Origin: JBFHRB01 sp041591915
GTDB lineage: Bacteria; Actinomycetota; Nitriliruptoria; Nitriliruptorales; Nitriliruptoraceae
DNA length: 7,101 nucleotides
Reading direction: 5' to 3'
NCBI GenBank assembly: GCA_041591915.1
Contig: JBFHRB010000176.1
Location: 1-7,101, forward strand
Shown: positions 1 through 6,182 of the stretch, in pieces
Numbering within the stretch: position 1 is the first letter of the stretch
Layout: every line of letters begins with the position of its first letter
The notes under the pieces: model-generated
The model's database searches: none
What the model was told of the DNA's origin: nothing
The model's input: the letters and a program-made list of their open reading frames with translations, nothing else
Translations under genes and position numbers: made by a program

Positions 1-1154
1 ATCTGCTGGCGCAGGGACCGGACGCGTTCCAGCAGGTCCCCGCCGCGGCTGGGGTCGATCAGGTCCAGGATGTCGTAGGCGAGGTGGAGCTCCAGTGGCT
101 CGATGCGCATCTGGGCGATGAGCGCCTCCGGGTCGTCGGCAGAGGCCGTGACGGTCGGGGCCGTCCCGTCGCCGCCGTCGGCTGCCGTGGGGGTGGTGCC
201 CTCGGTCGCAGACACCTGCAGGCGCTCGGAGATCGTGCGCGTCGACAGGACGTAGAGGCCGACCGCGAGGATCAGGAACGGGATCTTGGGCAGGCCCGGT
301 ACGAGCACCAGCAGCCCCGTCACGACCGAGCCGGCCCGCAGCGCACGCACGTTGCCGAAGAGCTGGCCGCCGACGAGCTTGCCGAGGTCCTGGTCGGAGC
401 CGACGCGGGTGACGAGCAGGCCGGTGGCGACCGAGATGAGCAGCGCCGGGATCTGGGAGACGAGGCCGTCACCGACGGTCAGGAGGGAGAAGGTCTGGAT
501 CGCCTCGCCGAAGGTCATGCCCTGTGAGCCGACGCCGATCGCGAAGCCACCGATGAGGTTGATGAGCACGATGACGATGCCGGCGATCGCATCGCCCTTG
601 ACGAACTTCGAGGCGCCGTCCATCGCGCCGAAGAAGTCGCTCTCCTTGGCGACCCGGAGCCGGCGCTCGCGCGCCTCCTCGTCGCCGATGACGCCTGCGC
701 TGAGGTCGGCGTCGATGGCCATCTGCTTGCCGGGCATCGCGTCGAGCGTGAAGCGAGCCGCGACCTCGGCCACGCGCCCGGCACCATTGGTGACGACCAC
801 GAACTGGATCACGACGAGGATCAGGAAGACGACGAGGCCGACGATGACCGACCCGCCGACCACGAACTGGCCGAAGGTCTCGATGACCTTGCCGGCGTAG
901 CCGTTGAGCAGGATCAGCCGGGTCGACGAGACGTTGAGGGCGAGCCTGAGCAGCGTGGCCATCAGCAGCAGCGACGGGAAGACCGAGAACTCCAGGCTGT
1001 CCTGCAGCAGCACCACGCCGAGCAGCGCCATGATCGCGATGGTGATGTTGACCGCCAGGAAGACGTCCAGCATGGCCGCCGGGATCGGCATGATCATGAT
1101 GAGGACGGCCCCCACGAGGACCGCTGGCACGAGGGCTCCGGCGCGCCCGCTCAT
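1..1154 (-). CDS. flhA: FlhA, flagellar export protein, N-terminal part (3' end outside window)
   Basis: The first 384 codons of FlhA, open to the window edge. The ATG at 1154 overlaps the flhB stop (ATGA). Hydrophobic segments occur at about 7-28, 30-50, 57-85, 95-122, 189-210, 225-248 and 273-303, consistent with the usual eight-helix membrane domain. The FHIPEP signature RFTLDAMPGKQMAIDADLSAG spans 134-154. The following EESDFFGAMDGASKFVKGDA-like block lies at about 171-189; its Asp179 and Asp188 belong to the conserved segment that in Salmonella contains an Asp needed for proton-coupled export. A Thr/Ala/Asp-rich linker (about 316-345) leads to the start of the cytoplasmic domain, which binds chaperone-substrate complexes and forms the nonameric ring. 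A full FlhA is near 690 residues, so a little over half is present. No frameshift is seen. Confidence 0.97.
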   Translation of the reverse strand, partial: MSGRAGALVPAVLVGAVLIMIMPIPAAMLDVFLAVNITIAIMALLGVVLLQDSLEFSVFPSLLLMATLLRLALNVSSTRLILLNGYAGKVIETFGQFVVGGSVIVGLVVFLILVVIQFVVVTNGAGRVAEVAARFTLDAMPGKQMAIDADLSAGVIGDEEARERRLRVAKESDFFGAMDGASKFVKGDAIAGIVIVLINLIGGFAIGVGSQGMTFGEAIQTFSLLTVGDGLVSQIPALLISVATGLLVTRVGSDQDLGKLVGGQLFGNVRALRAGSVVTGLLVLVPGLPKIPFLILAVGLYVLSTRTISERLQVSATEGTTPTAADGGDGTAPTVTASADDPEALIAQMRIEPLELHLAYDILDLIDPSRGGDLLERVRSLRQQ

Positions 1155-2212
1155 GCCATCGCCTGCCGCAGCTGCTGCCGACGCTGACGACGGCGGTAGA
1201 CGGTCGCGATGACGATGGCGACCGCGTCGTAGAGGTCGGTGGGCACGAAGCCGCCGAGCTTGACCTGCCGGTACAGCGCGCGGGCCACGGGCTTGTTCTC
1301 GATCACCATCACGCCGTGGCGGTAGGCCTGCTCGCGGATCTTCTTCGCGAGGGCGTCGGCGCCCTTGGCCACGACCACCGGCGCCGGGTCATCGGGCCCG
1401 TAGCGGAGCGCGATGGCGAGGTGGGTCGGGTTCGTCACGACGACGTCGGCGGTCGCGATGCTCGCGAGCATGCGGTTGCGCGACAGCTCCTGCTGGCGGC
1501 GTCGGCGGACGGCCTTGATGCGCGGGTCGCCCTCCTGGTCCTTCCGCTCGCGCTTGACGTCCTCCTTCGACATCCGCAGCTCACGCTCGTGCTGCCACTT
1601 CTGGTAGCCGTAGTCGACCCCGGCGATGGCGACGGCGACGAGGATGGTCCGCCAGAGCATCGCGAAGACCGTGTCGAGGGTGACCCCGATCCCGTCGACG
1701 AGGGGGCGCGCGCGGCCCATCGTGGCGATGTAGTCCGTGATCGGGCCCCACACGGCGATCGCCAGGAGGCCGAGCTTCACGGCGGTCCGGAAGAGCTCCC
1801 AGCCGGCCTTCGACGGGGCGAGCCGACGGATCCCGGCCTTGGGCGAGACCTTCTCGAGCTTGGGGCGAGCCGCCTTCGGCGTGACCTTGAGGCCGACCTG
1901 GGCGATGTTGCCGGCCAGCCCGGCGATCAGGGCCACGGCGAGGAAGGGCACGATGACCGCGAGGAAGATGTCCGCCAGGGCCTTCTTGAGCGCATCGACG
2001 GGCAGCTCCGTACCGAGCGACGTGAAGAGCAGGAGGCTGCGGTCCCGGAAGACGTCCGCCGAGGCGGGGGCGATGATCCGCAGCACGAGCAGCGCGACGA
2101 TCAGCGAGGCGGCCACCGACACCTCGGTGCTGCGCGCGACCTGGCCCTCCTTGCGCGCCTCGGTGCGGCGCCGCGGAGTGGCCTTCTCGGTCTTGCCGTC
2201 GAACCGTCCCAC
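1151..2212 (-). CDS. flhB: FlhB, flagellar export specificity switch protein
   Basis: A 353-residue inner-membrane export protein. The N-terminus GKTEKATPRRRTEARKEGQVARS (6-28) is the family entry motif. Four hydrophobic segments follow at about 32-50, 80-105, 143-163 and 180-201, with the conserved cytoplasmic stretch between the second and third (LEKVSPKAGIRRL, 119-131). A basic linker (MSKEDVKRERKDQEGDPRIK, 214-233) leads to the cytoplasmic domain with an intact NPTH autocleavage site at 261-264. Cleavage between Asn261 and Pro262 would switch export from rod/hook to filament substrates, as known for the family. The Lys/Arg-rich C-terminal tail is short. The GTG start lies 3 bases after the stop of the small ORF without a strong ribosome site, so reinitiation is likely. 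The stop overlaps the flhA ATG (ATGA). Confidence 0.97.
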   Translation of the reverse strand: MGRFDGKTEKATPRRRTEARKEGQVARSTEVSVAASLIVALLVLRIIAPASADVFRDRSLLLFTSLGTELPVDALKKALADIFLAVIVPFLAVALIAGLAGNIAQVGLKVTPKAARPKLEKVSPKAGIRRLAPSKAGWELFRTAVKLGLLAIAVWGPITDYIATMGRARPLVDGIGVTLDTVFAMLWRTILVAVAIAGVDYGYQKWQHERELRMSKEDVKRERKDQEGDPRIKAVRRRRQQELSRNRMLASIATADVVVTNPTHLAIALRYGPDDPAPVVVAKGADALAKKIREQAYRHGVMVIENKPVARALYRQVKLGGFVPTDLYDAVAIVIATVYRRRQRRQQLRQAMA

Positions 2213-2215
2213 GGA

Positions 2216-2320
2216 TCAGCTCACGTCGTCCGGGCCGATCCGTGGCCGGGTGGTGCAGCGCATCGTGCGCCGCTCCCCCGGCCAGTCGACCTCGTAGGGG
2301 GTCTGCTTAAGGACGATCAT
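2216..2320 (-). CDS. Unrecognised 34-residue ORF coupled to fliR and flhB
   Basis: A short ORF running from ATG 2320 to TGA 2218-2216, sequence beginning MIVLKQTPYEVDWPGERR. I do not recognise it. It is hydrophilic and basic (six Arg, two Cys-free ends, no membrane helix, no signal peptide) and does not resemble FlbD, FlhE or another small flagellar protein I know. Evidence for translation: the ATG overlaps the fliR stop in an ATGA, GGGAG lies 7 bases upstream, and 32 of 34 codons end in G or C even though only the first four bases overlap another gene. It stops three bases before the flhB GTG and is in the same frame as flhB. It may be a small protein, a leader that delivers ribosomes to flhB, or the remnant of an N-terminal extension of FlhB. 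Function is unknown. Confidence 0.6.
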   Translation of the reverse strand: MIVLKQTPYEVDWPGERRTMRCTTRPRIGPDDVS

Positions 2321-3087
2321 CCACCGACTCCCATGCCACGCAGCCCGGCGACGAAGGCCTCGCGGAGCATCCGCTGCATGCCGTCGACCGCACTCGGGAA
2401 GAAGCCCACGACCAGGCCCGCGGTGACGAGCGAGATGAGGATGCGCAGGGGCAGGCCGAGCAGGAACACGTTGGACTGGGGCGCGAACCGCGAGGCGAGG
2501 CCGAGCGTGACCTCTGCGAGGAACAGTGCGCCCACGGCGGGGAGCGCGAGTTCTGCGCCGGCGATGATCATCCGCTCGGACGCCATGATCACCCACTCCA
2601 GCAGGCTGTCGTCGAACTGGATGCTCCCGTCGAGGGGGATCGTCTCGACGCTCAGCGACAGGCCGTGGACGAGCAGGTGGTGCCCCTGCAGGGCGAGGAA
2701 CATCGTCAACGCGGTGAACGTGAAGAGCCGGTTGAAGACCGAGGCCTGCACGTTCATCGCGGGGTCGATCAGCGACGCGGCCGCGAGCCCGGAGTTCATG
2801 TCCACGATGCCGCCGGCGATCGGGAACATGGCGAACACGAACGCGGTCATCAGCCCGAGCACCAGGCCGATGATCACGTTGATGGCGGCGGCGCCCATGA
2901 GCCGACCCAGCGACAGGTCGCCGGCGAGCGGGGCCGACAGGAACAGGCCGAGGCTGAGGGCCAGGGCCAGTCGGCCGACCATGGGGATCGCCTGCAGGAA
3001 CAGCGGCGAGGCCAGCATGAACGCGGTGACGCGCAGGATCGACAGGATCAGCCCCGCCGCCCAGGCCGCGTCGATCGCGAGGTCCAT
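2317..3087 (-). CDS. fliR: FliR, flagellar type III export gate protein
   Basis: A 256-residue polytopic membrane protein of normal FliR length. Hydrophobic segments lie at about 10-32, 38-55, 64-95, 120-138, 176-200 and 207-232. Family-typical blocks include RVTAFMLASPLF (19-30), the internal helix MNSGLAAASLIDPAMN (97-112) and APQSNVFLLGLPLRILI (202-218). One copy of FliR completes the FliP/FliQ channel and contacts FlhB. The ATG start follows the fliQ stop after 12 bases with only a weak G-rich ribosome site. The TGA stop overlaps the ATG of the following small ORF (ATGA), and the last codons of fliR supply that ORF's Shine-Dalgarno sequence. Confidence 0.97.
   Translation of the reverse strand: MDLAIDAAWAAGLILSILRVTAFMLASPLFLQAIPMVGRLALALSLGLFLSAPLAGDLSLGRLMGAAAINVIIGLVLGLMTAFVFAMFPIAGGIVDMNSGLAAASLIDPAMNVQASVFNRLFTFTALTMFLALQGHHLLVHGLSLSVETIPLDGSIQFDDSLLEWVIMASERMIIAGAELALPAVGALFLAEVTLGLASRFAPQSNVFLLGLPLRILISLVTAGLVVGFFPSAVDGMQRMLREAFVAGLRGMGVGG
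2328..2332 (-). promoter_or_regulatory. Ribosome binding site of the small ORF between fliR and flhB
   Basis: GGGAG on the minus strand lies 7 bases before the ATG at 2320, within the last fliR codons. Together with the ATGA overlap it is the main reason to take the small ORF as translated. It equals or betters the ribosome sites of several recognised genes in this operon. Confidence 0.6.
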
Positions 3088-3099
3088 CGGCCCGCGCCC

Positions 3100-3369
3100 C
3101 TAGCCCAGGAGGCTCGGGATCGAGCCCCAGAGGGCCGTCACCCAGGCGATCATCTCCTGAGCCATCCAGCCCCCGGCGAACACCACGATGAGCGCGATGC
3201 CGACGATCTTCGGCACGAACGTGAGGGTCATCTCCTGGATCTGGGTGATCGTCTGGAGCAACGACACGACGACACCGATGACCAGGCTCGCAACGAGGAT
3301 CGGCGCAGCCACCTTGAGCGCGATGTCGAGCGCCCCGATGACGATCTGGAGGACCTCAGCGTCGTTCAC
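3100..3369 (-). CDS. fliQ: FliQ, flagellar type III export gate protein
   Basis: An 89-residue protein with two membrane hairpin helices (about 12-38 and 52-80) around the conserved loop QTITQIQEMTLTFVPKI (39-55), the hallmark of FliQ. It packs around the FliP/FliR core of the export channel. I set the start at the GTG at 3369 because this gives the common N-terminus (V/M)NDAEVLQIV, a length of 89 residues that is standard for the family, a GTGA overlap with the fliP stop, and a GGAG 7 bases upstream. A longer reading from 3420 is possible but adds a hydrophilic extension encoded wholly within fliP. The TAG stop is 12 bases before fliR. Confidence 0.96.
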   Translation of the reverse strand: MNDAEVLQIVIGALDIALKVAAPILVASLVIGVVVSLLQTITQIQEMTLTFVPKIVGIALIVVFAGGWMAQEMIAWVTALWGSIPSLLG

Positions 3370-4190
3370 AGCACGACTCCGTTCACCGACTGGACCAGCG
3401 ATCCGATCATCAGCACCCACCCGTCCACGAGGACGAACAGCAGGAGCTTCAACGGCAGCGACACGAAGACCGGCGGCACCATCACCATGCCGAGCGACAT
3501 CAGGATCGCGGCGACGACGATGTCGATGAGCAGGAACGGCACGAAGATCACGAACCCGATCATGAACGCGGTTCGCAGCTCGGAGATGACGAACGCCGGG
3601 ATGAGCGTCGTCGCGCGGATCTCGCTCGGGTCCTCCGGCATCGGGTCGCCCGAGAGCCCCACGAAGAGCGCGAGGTCGTCGTCGCGGACCTGGGCCATCA
3701 TGAACGTCCGGATCGGCTCGAAGCCCTCCGACAGGGCCTCGCTGCCGTCGATCTCCCCCGCCATCATCGGCTGGACCGCGACCTCGTTGACCTCGGTGAT
3801 GACGGGGCTCATCACGAAGGCGCTGAGGAAGAGGGCGAGCCCGACGAGCACCTGTGCGGGCGGCACGGTCTGAAGCGCCAACGCCTGCTTGGTCAGGCCC
3901 AGCACGACGATGAAGCGCGTGAAGGTCGTCATCAGCAGCAGCAGCGACGGGGCCATCGCGGCGAGCCCGAGCAGCAGCACGATCATCACGGTGCGGCTGA
4001 GGGGCTCCTCCTCGTCGGAGGTGACCGTGATGTTCACGTCCTCGAGCTGCAGCGACGGCTCGACCTGGTTCTGCAGGTTCGTCGTCGAGTCGACCACCTG
4101 CGCGTGCGCCATGGCGGGGAAGACCAGCGTCAGCGCGAACGCGACGACGGTCAGGACGGCGAGGGTGACGCGCCTAGCGCTGTGGCCCAC
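3366..4190 (-). CDS. fliP: FliP, flagellar type III export gate protein
   Basis: A 274-residue core subunit of the export gate, which forms the FliP5-FliQ4-FliR1 channel through which rod, hook and filament proteins leave. An apparent Sec signal peptide (RR at 6-7, hydrophobic core 8-24, likely cleavage after AHA at 28-30) precedes a short extracytoplasmic segment (31-65). Conserved FliP blocks follow: TTFTRFIVVLGLTKQAL (88-104), VPPAQVLVGLALFLSAFVMSPV (109-130), IPAFVISELRTAFMIGFVIF (197-216) and the signature LLIDIVVAAILMSLGMVMVPP (220-240). A cleaved signal peptide is known for FliP of E. coli and Salmonella. It is slightly longer than the enteric protein. The GTG start lies within the end of fliO and has GGGAG 8 bases upstream. 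The stop overlaps the fliQ start (GTGA). Confidence 0.97.
   Translation of the reverse strand: MGHSARRVTLAVLTVVAFALTLVFPAMAHAQVVDSTTNLQNQVEPSLQLEDVNITVTSDEEEPLSRTVMIVLLLGLAAMAPSLLLLMTTFTRFIVVLGLTKQALALQTVPPAQVLVGLALFLSAFVMSPVITEVNEVAVQPMMAGEIDGSEALSEGFEPIRTFMMAQVRDDDLALFVGLSGDPMPEDPSEIRATTLIPAFVISELRTAFMIGFVIFVPFLLIDIVVAAILMSLGMVMVPPVFVSLPLKLLLFVLVDGWVLMIGSLVQSVNGVVL
3377..3380 (-). promoter_or_regulatory. Ribosome binding site deciding the fliQ start
   Basis: GGAG on the minus strand lies 7 bases before the GTG at 3369. It favours this GTG over a start at 3420, which would add 17 residues not usual in FliQ and lie deeper inside fliP. Confidence 0.6.
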
Positions 4191-4680
4191 GGACCGATCT
4201 CCCAGGATGGAGCCGGGGCTCGGCGCCGATGCCGATGGGAGCCGACATGCGTCGGCGCGTCATCAGGCGGAGGCGATCCGCGAGTCCCTGGCGTTGACCC
4301 ATCCCTGGGCGGTCCGTGACGGCCTCCGTGGCCATCGTGAGGGGCATCCCGCCGTTGACGGCGGGCCCGCCGTTGACGGCGGGGGCGAGGTCCAGCTCGG
4401 TGACGCTGGCGAGCGCGGGCGGGGCATCCTGCCCCAGCTCCGCGAGGAGCCGGACCTGCTGGTCGGTCGTGCCGACCAGGAAGCGTTGCGCGCCGACCTC
4501 GACGACCGCGACCGCAGCACCCTTGGTGAGGCCGGTGCGCGCGACGACGCGGAGGTCGGGCGGGGTGATGCCCCGCCCACGGCGCATGAACCAGCGGAAG
4601 GCGAGGAGCGAACCGATGATCACCGCCAGGGACGGCAACAGCCGTCCCAGCGCGTCGACCAGCGTCAGCTCGTTCGCCAC
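4174..4680 (-). CDS. fliO: FliO, flagellar export apparatus assembly protein
   Basis: A 168-residue protein with one membrane helix near the N-terminus (about 13-31), a basic stop-transfer segment (RRGRG, 33-37) and the conserved FliO cytoplasmic block DLRVVARTGLTKGAAVAVVE followed by VGAQRFLVGTTDQQVRLLAEL (42-82). FliO helps assemble and stabilise the FliP ring of the export gate. After residue 83 the tail is low-complexity, Pro/Gly- then Arg-rich, and not recognisably conserved. It contains the duplicated hexapeptide PAVNGG-PAVNGG (100-111). The GTG start lies 7 bases after the fliN TGA without a strong Shine-Dalgarno match, so termination-reinitiation is likely. The last 17 bases overlap fliP. 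FliO is poorly conserved in general; the call rests on the helix-plus-domain pattern and the position before fliP. Confidence 0.9.
   Translation of the reverse strand: MANELTLVDALGRLLPSLAVIIGSLLAFRWFMRRGRGITPPDLRVVARTGLTKGAAVAVVEVGAQRFLVGTTDQQVRLLAELGQDAPPALASVTELDLAPAVNGGPAVNGGMPLTMATEAVTDRPGMGQRQGLADRLRLMTRRRMSAPIGIGAEPRLHPGRSVRGPQR
4199..4203 (-). promoter_or_regulatory. Ribosome binding site for fliP
   Basis: GGGAG on the minus strand, 8 bases before the GTG at 4190, lies inside the 3' end of fliO. It supports the fliP start that overlaps fliO by 17 bases and keeps the full signal peptide. Confidence 0.6.
4348..4383. repeat. Tandem duplication of an 18-bp palindromic unit inside fliO
   Basis: Two identical head-to-tail copies (4348-4365 and 4366-4383) of CCCGCCGTTGACGGCGGG. 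Each copy is itself an inverted repeat: 8-base arms CCCGCCGT and ACGGCGGG around a central TG. On the coding strand each copy encodes PAVNGG in the variable tail of FliO, so the reading frame is kept. The mRNA could form two adjacent stems or one longer stem pairing both copies. Confidence 0.85.
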
Positions 4681-4687
4681 CGTCTGC

Positions 4688-5011
4688 TCAGTTCCGCTTG
4701 TCGACGATCTCGGTGATGCGGACGCCGAGCTCGTCGCCGACGACCACGACCTCGCCGCGAGCGACGAGGGTCGAGTTCACCAGCACGTCGACGGGCGAAC
4801 CGGCGACCTGGTTCAGCTCGACGACGCTGCCGACCTGTAGGGCGAGGACGTCGCGTACGCGCTTGCGGACACGACCCAGCTCGACCGTGACGTCGAGCTC
4901 GACGTCGCCGAGCAGCTCCATCGGGCCCTGCGGCCCGTCCCCGGCACCCGGACCGAGGTCCGGGAAGGCGGCGGGGGCGACTCCGGTCGTTCCCTGCGGC
5001 TCTTCGCTCAT
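4688..5011 (-). CDS. fliN: FliN, flagellar motor switch protein
   Basis: A 107-residue protein with a Gly/Pro-rich flexible N-terminus (1-30) and a single SpoA/FliN domain (about 31-106). Recognisable blocks are MELLGDVELDVTVELGR (31-47), VGSVVELNQVAGSPVDVLVN (60-79) and ARGEVVVVGDELGVRITEI (84-102). FliN forms the bottom of the C-ring with FliM and docks the FliH/FliI export ATPase. It is shorter than the E. coli protein and has no CheC-like phosphatase domain, so it is FliN and not FliY. The junction with fliM reads GTGATG. The GTG at 5014 would give one more residue; I chose the ATG at 5011 because an AGGAG lies 8 bases before it, although the GTG is only 5 bases from the same site. Both starts are plausible. 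Confidence 0.95.
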   Translation of the reverse strand: MSEEPQGTTGVAPAAFPDLGPGAGDGPQGPMELLGDVELDVTVELGRVRKRVRDVLALQVGSVVELNQVAGSPVDVLVNSTLVARGEVVVVGDELGVRITEIVDKRN

Positions 5012-6012
5012 CACTGCTGCTCCTGCATGGGGGGCTGACCGGCGAGGTCGGCCATGAGGTCGGACGGGGTCGTTTCGACCGCGGTGGAGGCGGGACGCGC
5101 TGCACGCCGAACGGCCGAGACCTGGAAAGCCAGGCGGGTCCCACGGCGCCCGAGGTGCGCATCGAAGGTGTGCTCGTCGCCGACGAAGCCGTGCGCTGGC
5201 GCGTCGACACGGTGGTCGAGGCGGAGGACGTCGCCGACCTGGAGTGCAGCCAGGTCGCTCGTGCGGATCGTCGAGGGCGAGAGCCGGATGGCGACATCCA
5301 CGCCGACGTCGACGACGTGGGGCGTCAGCGGGCCCTCGACCACCTCCGCGGCCGGAAGCTGGGCGGCACTGTGGGAGAGCCGGTCCAGCACCGGCGCAGC
5401 CATCGGGTCGGGGTACGCGATGGAGATGACACCCTCGGTCGTGCCGGTGTCATCGGTGATGCGCAGGTCGTAGGCGAGCAGGACCACTCGGTCGTCGTCG
5501 GCGGCGGCCTGCAGGAACTCCGGGTCGAACGACACCTGCTGCAGGTCGGGGTTGACCGCGACGAGCGGGTCGAACGTCGTTCGCAGGCCCTCGCGGGCGT
5601 GGCTGATCAGCTCGGTGATCAGCGTGGCCTCGATGGAGGTGGGGCGCCGCAGCGGGGGTGCGCCCCCGCGGCCACCCAGGACCCGCTCGACCATCGCGAG
5701 GGCCAACTGGGGGTCCACCTCGAGGATGACGTGCCCCTCGAGTGGGGGCAGTGCGATCGAGGCCAGCACCGTGAGCTGGGGCATCGAGCGCACGTAGGCG
5801 GCGTAGGGGACCCTCTCTACCGCGATCGGCTCCAGCGTGACCCGAGCCCCGAGCTCGGCCGCCAGCGATTCGGCGAGGTGGCTCGCGAGCACGTCGTGCA
5901 GCCGTGAGAAGACCTGCAGCTGCGGGGTCGGTCCCGGCCGGGCTGCGCGGAAGTCGAACGTCCGCGCGTCGGCCGAGGTGGCCTCGCGGGTGCGTGGTTC
6001 GACGGCTGGCAC
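5011..6012 (-). CDS. fliM: FliM, flagellar motor switch protein
   Basis: C-ring switch protein that links FliG to FliN and receives chemotaxis input. From the GTG at 6012 it is 333 residues; the longest reading, from a GTG at 6099, gives 362. Numbering from 6012, an FDFR segment (19-22) resembles the usual YDFRRP that opens the FliM middle domain. That domain (about 30-215) contains the FliG-contacting GGRG loop at 113-116. A SpoA-type C-terminal domain (about 232-301) is followed by a polar tail ending QPPMQEQQ. The usual N-terminal CheY-phosphate-binding peptide (LSQxEIDALL type) is not visible from either start, nor in the same open frame upstream to the stop at 6211. The stop TGA overlaps the fliN start region. 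The domain assignment is secure; the start is uncertain. Confidence 0.9.
   Translation of the reverse strand: MPAVEPRTREATSADARTFDFRAARPGPTPQLQVFSRLHDVLASHLAESLAAELGARVTLEPIAVERVPYAAYVRSMPQLTVLASIALPPLEGHVILEVDPQLALAMVERVLGGRGGAPPLRRPTSIEATLITELISHAREGLRTTFDPLVAVNPDLQQVSFDPEFLQAAADDDRVVLLAYDLRITDDTGTTEGVISIAYPDPMAAPVLDRLSHSAAQLPAAEVVEGPLTPHVVDVGVDVAIRLSPSTIRTSDLAALQVGDVLRLDHRVDAPAHGFVGDEHTFDAHLGRRGTRLAFQVSAVRRAARPASTAVETTPSDLMADLAGQPPMQEQQ
5652..5669. repeat. GC-rich inverted repeat inside fliM
   Basis: Seven-base arms GCGGGGG and CCCCCGC are separated by the four bases TGCG. It lies where fliM encodes the GGRGGAPP loop, so Gly codons (GGN) facing Pro codons (CCN) explain much of the complementarity. 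It could form a stem in the mRNA, but a coding origin is the simpler explanation. Confidence 0.35.
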
Positions 6013-6018
6013 GACGTG

Positions 6019-6023
6019 CTCCC
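6019..6023 (-). promoter_or_regulatory. Ribosome binding site favouring the GTG at 6012 as fliM start
   Basis: GGGAG on the minus strand stands 6 bases before a GTG at 6012-6010. The upstream alternative GTG at 6099 has only an AGGGA-like match about 13 bases away. By hand count, third-position G/C between 6099 and 6013 is about 79%, close to the same frame further upstream (about 76%) and below the first ~90 codons of fliM (about 88%). Both points favour 6012. Confidence 0.5.
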
Positions 6024-6162
6024 GTGGATGGCGTCCGAGGAGCCTGTCGGCGTCGCGCGCGGCGACTGAAGGGCGCAGGCTGAAGTGCCGATCCGCCACT
6101 TGGCGATCAGCTTCCCTGCGCGACGCCCCGGGTGGGGCGACGACCTCCGTGTCGGTTGTGAG

Positions 6163-6178
6163 TGGTGCGGTGGTGCGG
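6163..6178. repeat. 8-bp tandem direct repeat (two copies)
   Basis: The unit TGGTGCGG occurs twice head to tail (6163-6170 and 6171-6178) in the untranslated stretch between fliL and fliM, just beyond the 20-bp palindrome in the direction of transcription. It is exact but short, and may be a simple slippage duplication. No known binding motif is recognised. Confidence 0.4.
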
Positions 6179-6182
6179 TCAG

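Noticed and set aside
286..900. A 204-codon plus-strand ORF opposite flhA
   Set aside because: Ser/Thr/Arg/Pro-rich shadow of the FlhA membrane domain; the minus-strand reading carries the clear FHIPEP motif.
2216..2320. FlbD-like small flagellar protein
   Set aside because: The opening MIVLK hints at the MIxLTRLNG start of FlbD, but the rest lacks the FlbD pattern and the length is about half; the resemblance is too slight.
1316..3103. A 595-codon plus-strand ORF opposite flhB and fliR
   Set aside because: It is an antisense shadow of well-recognised minus-strand genes in GC-rich DNA. The product is low-complexity (Arg/Asp/Gly/His, then Ser/Arg/Thr-rich), spans several genes and matches no family I know.
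3370..3420. Longer fliQ from a GTG at 3420
   Set aside because: Adds 17 hydrophilic residues encoded wholly within fliP. The GTG at 3369 has a GGAG at 7 bases, a GTGA overlap and gives the standard 89-residue FliQ.
2665..3873. A 402-codon plus-strand ORF opposite fliR, fliQ and fliP
   Set aside because: The predicted protein is a charged, repetitive His/Arg/Asp/Glu/Gln string typical of the complement of hydrophobic membrane-protein codons. The minus-strand genes explain the sequence.
1151..4680. Virulence type III secretion (Sct) genes instead of flagellar ones
   Set aside because: FliP, FliQ, FliR, FlhB and FlhA have Sct homologues, but the adjoining motB, fliL, fliM, fliN and fliO and the gene order identify the flagellar system.
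5652..5669. Regulatory hairpin in fliM
   Set aside because: Short 7-base arms arise naturally from Gly codons facing Pro codons in the GGRGGAPP loop; no further support for a function.
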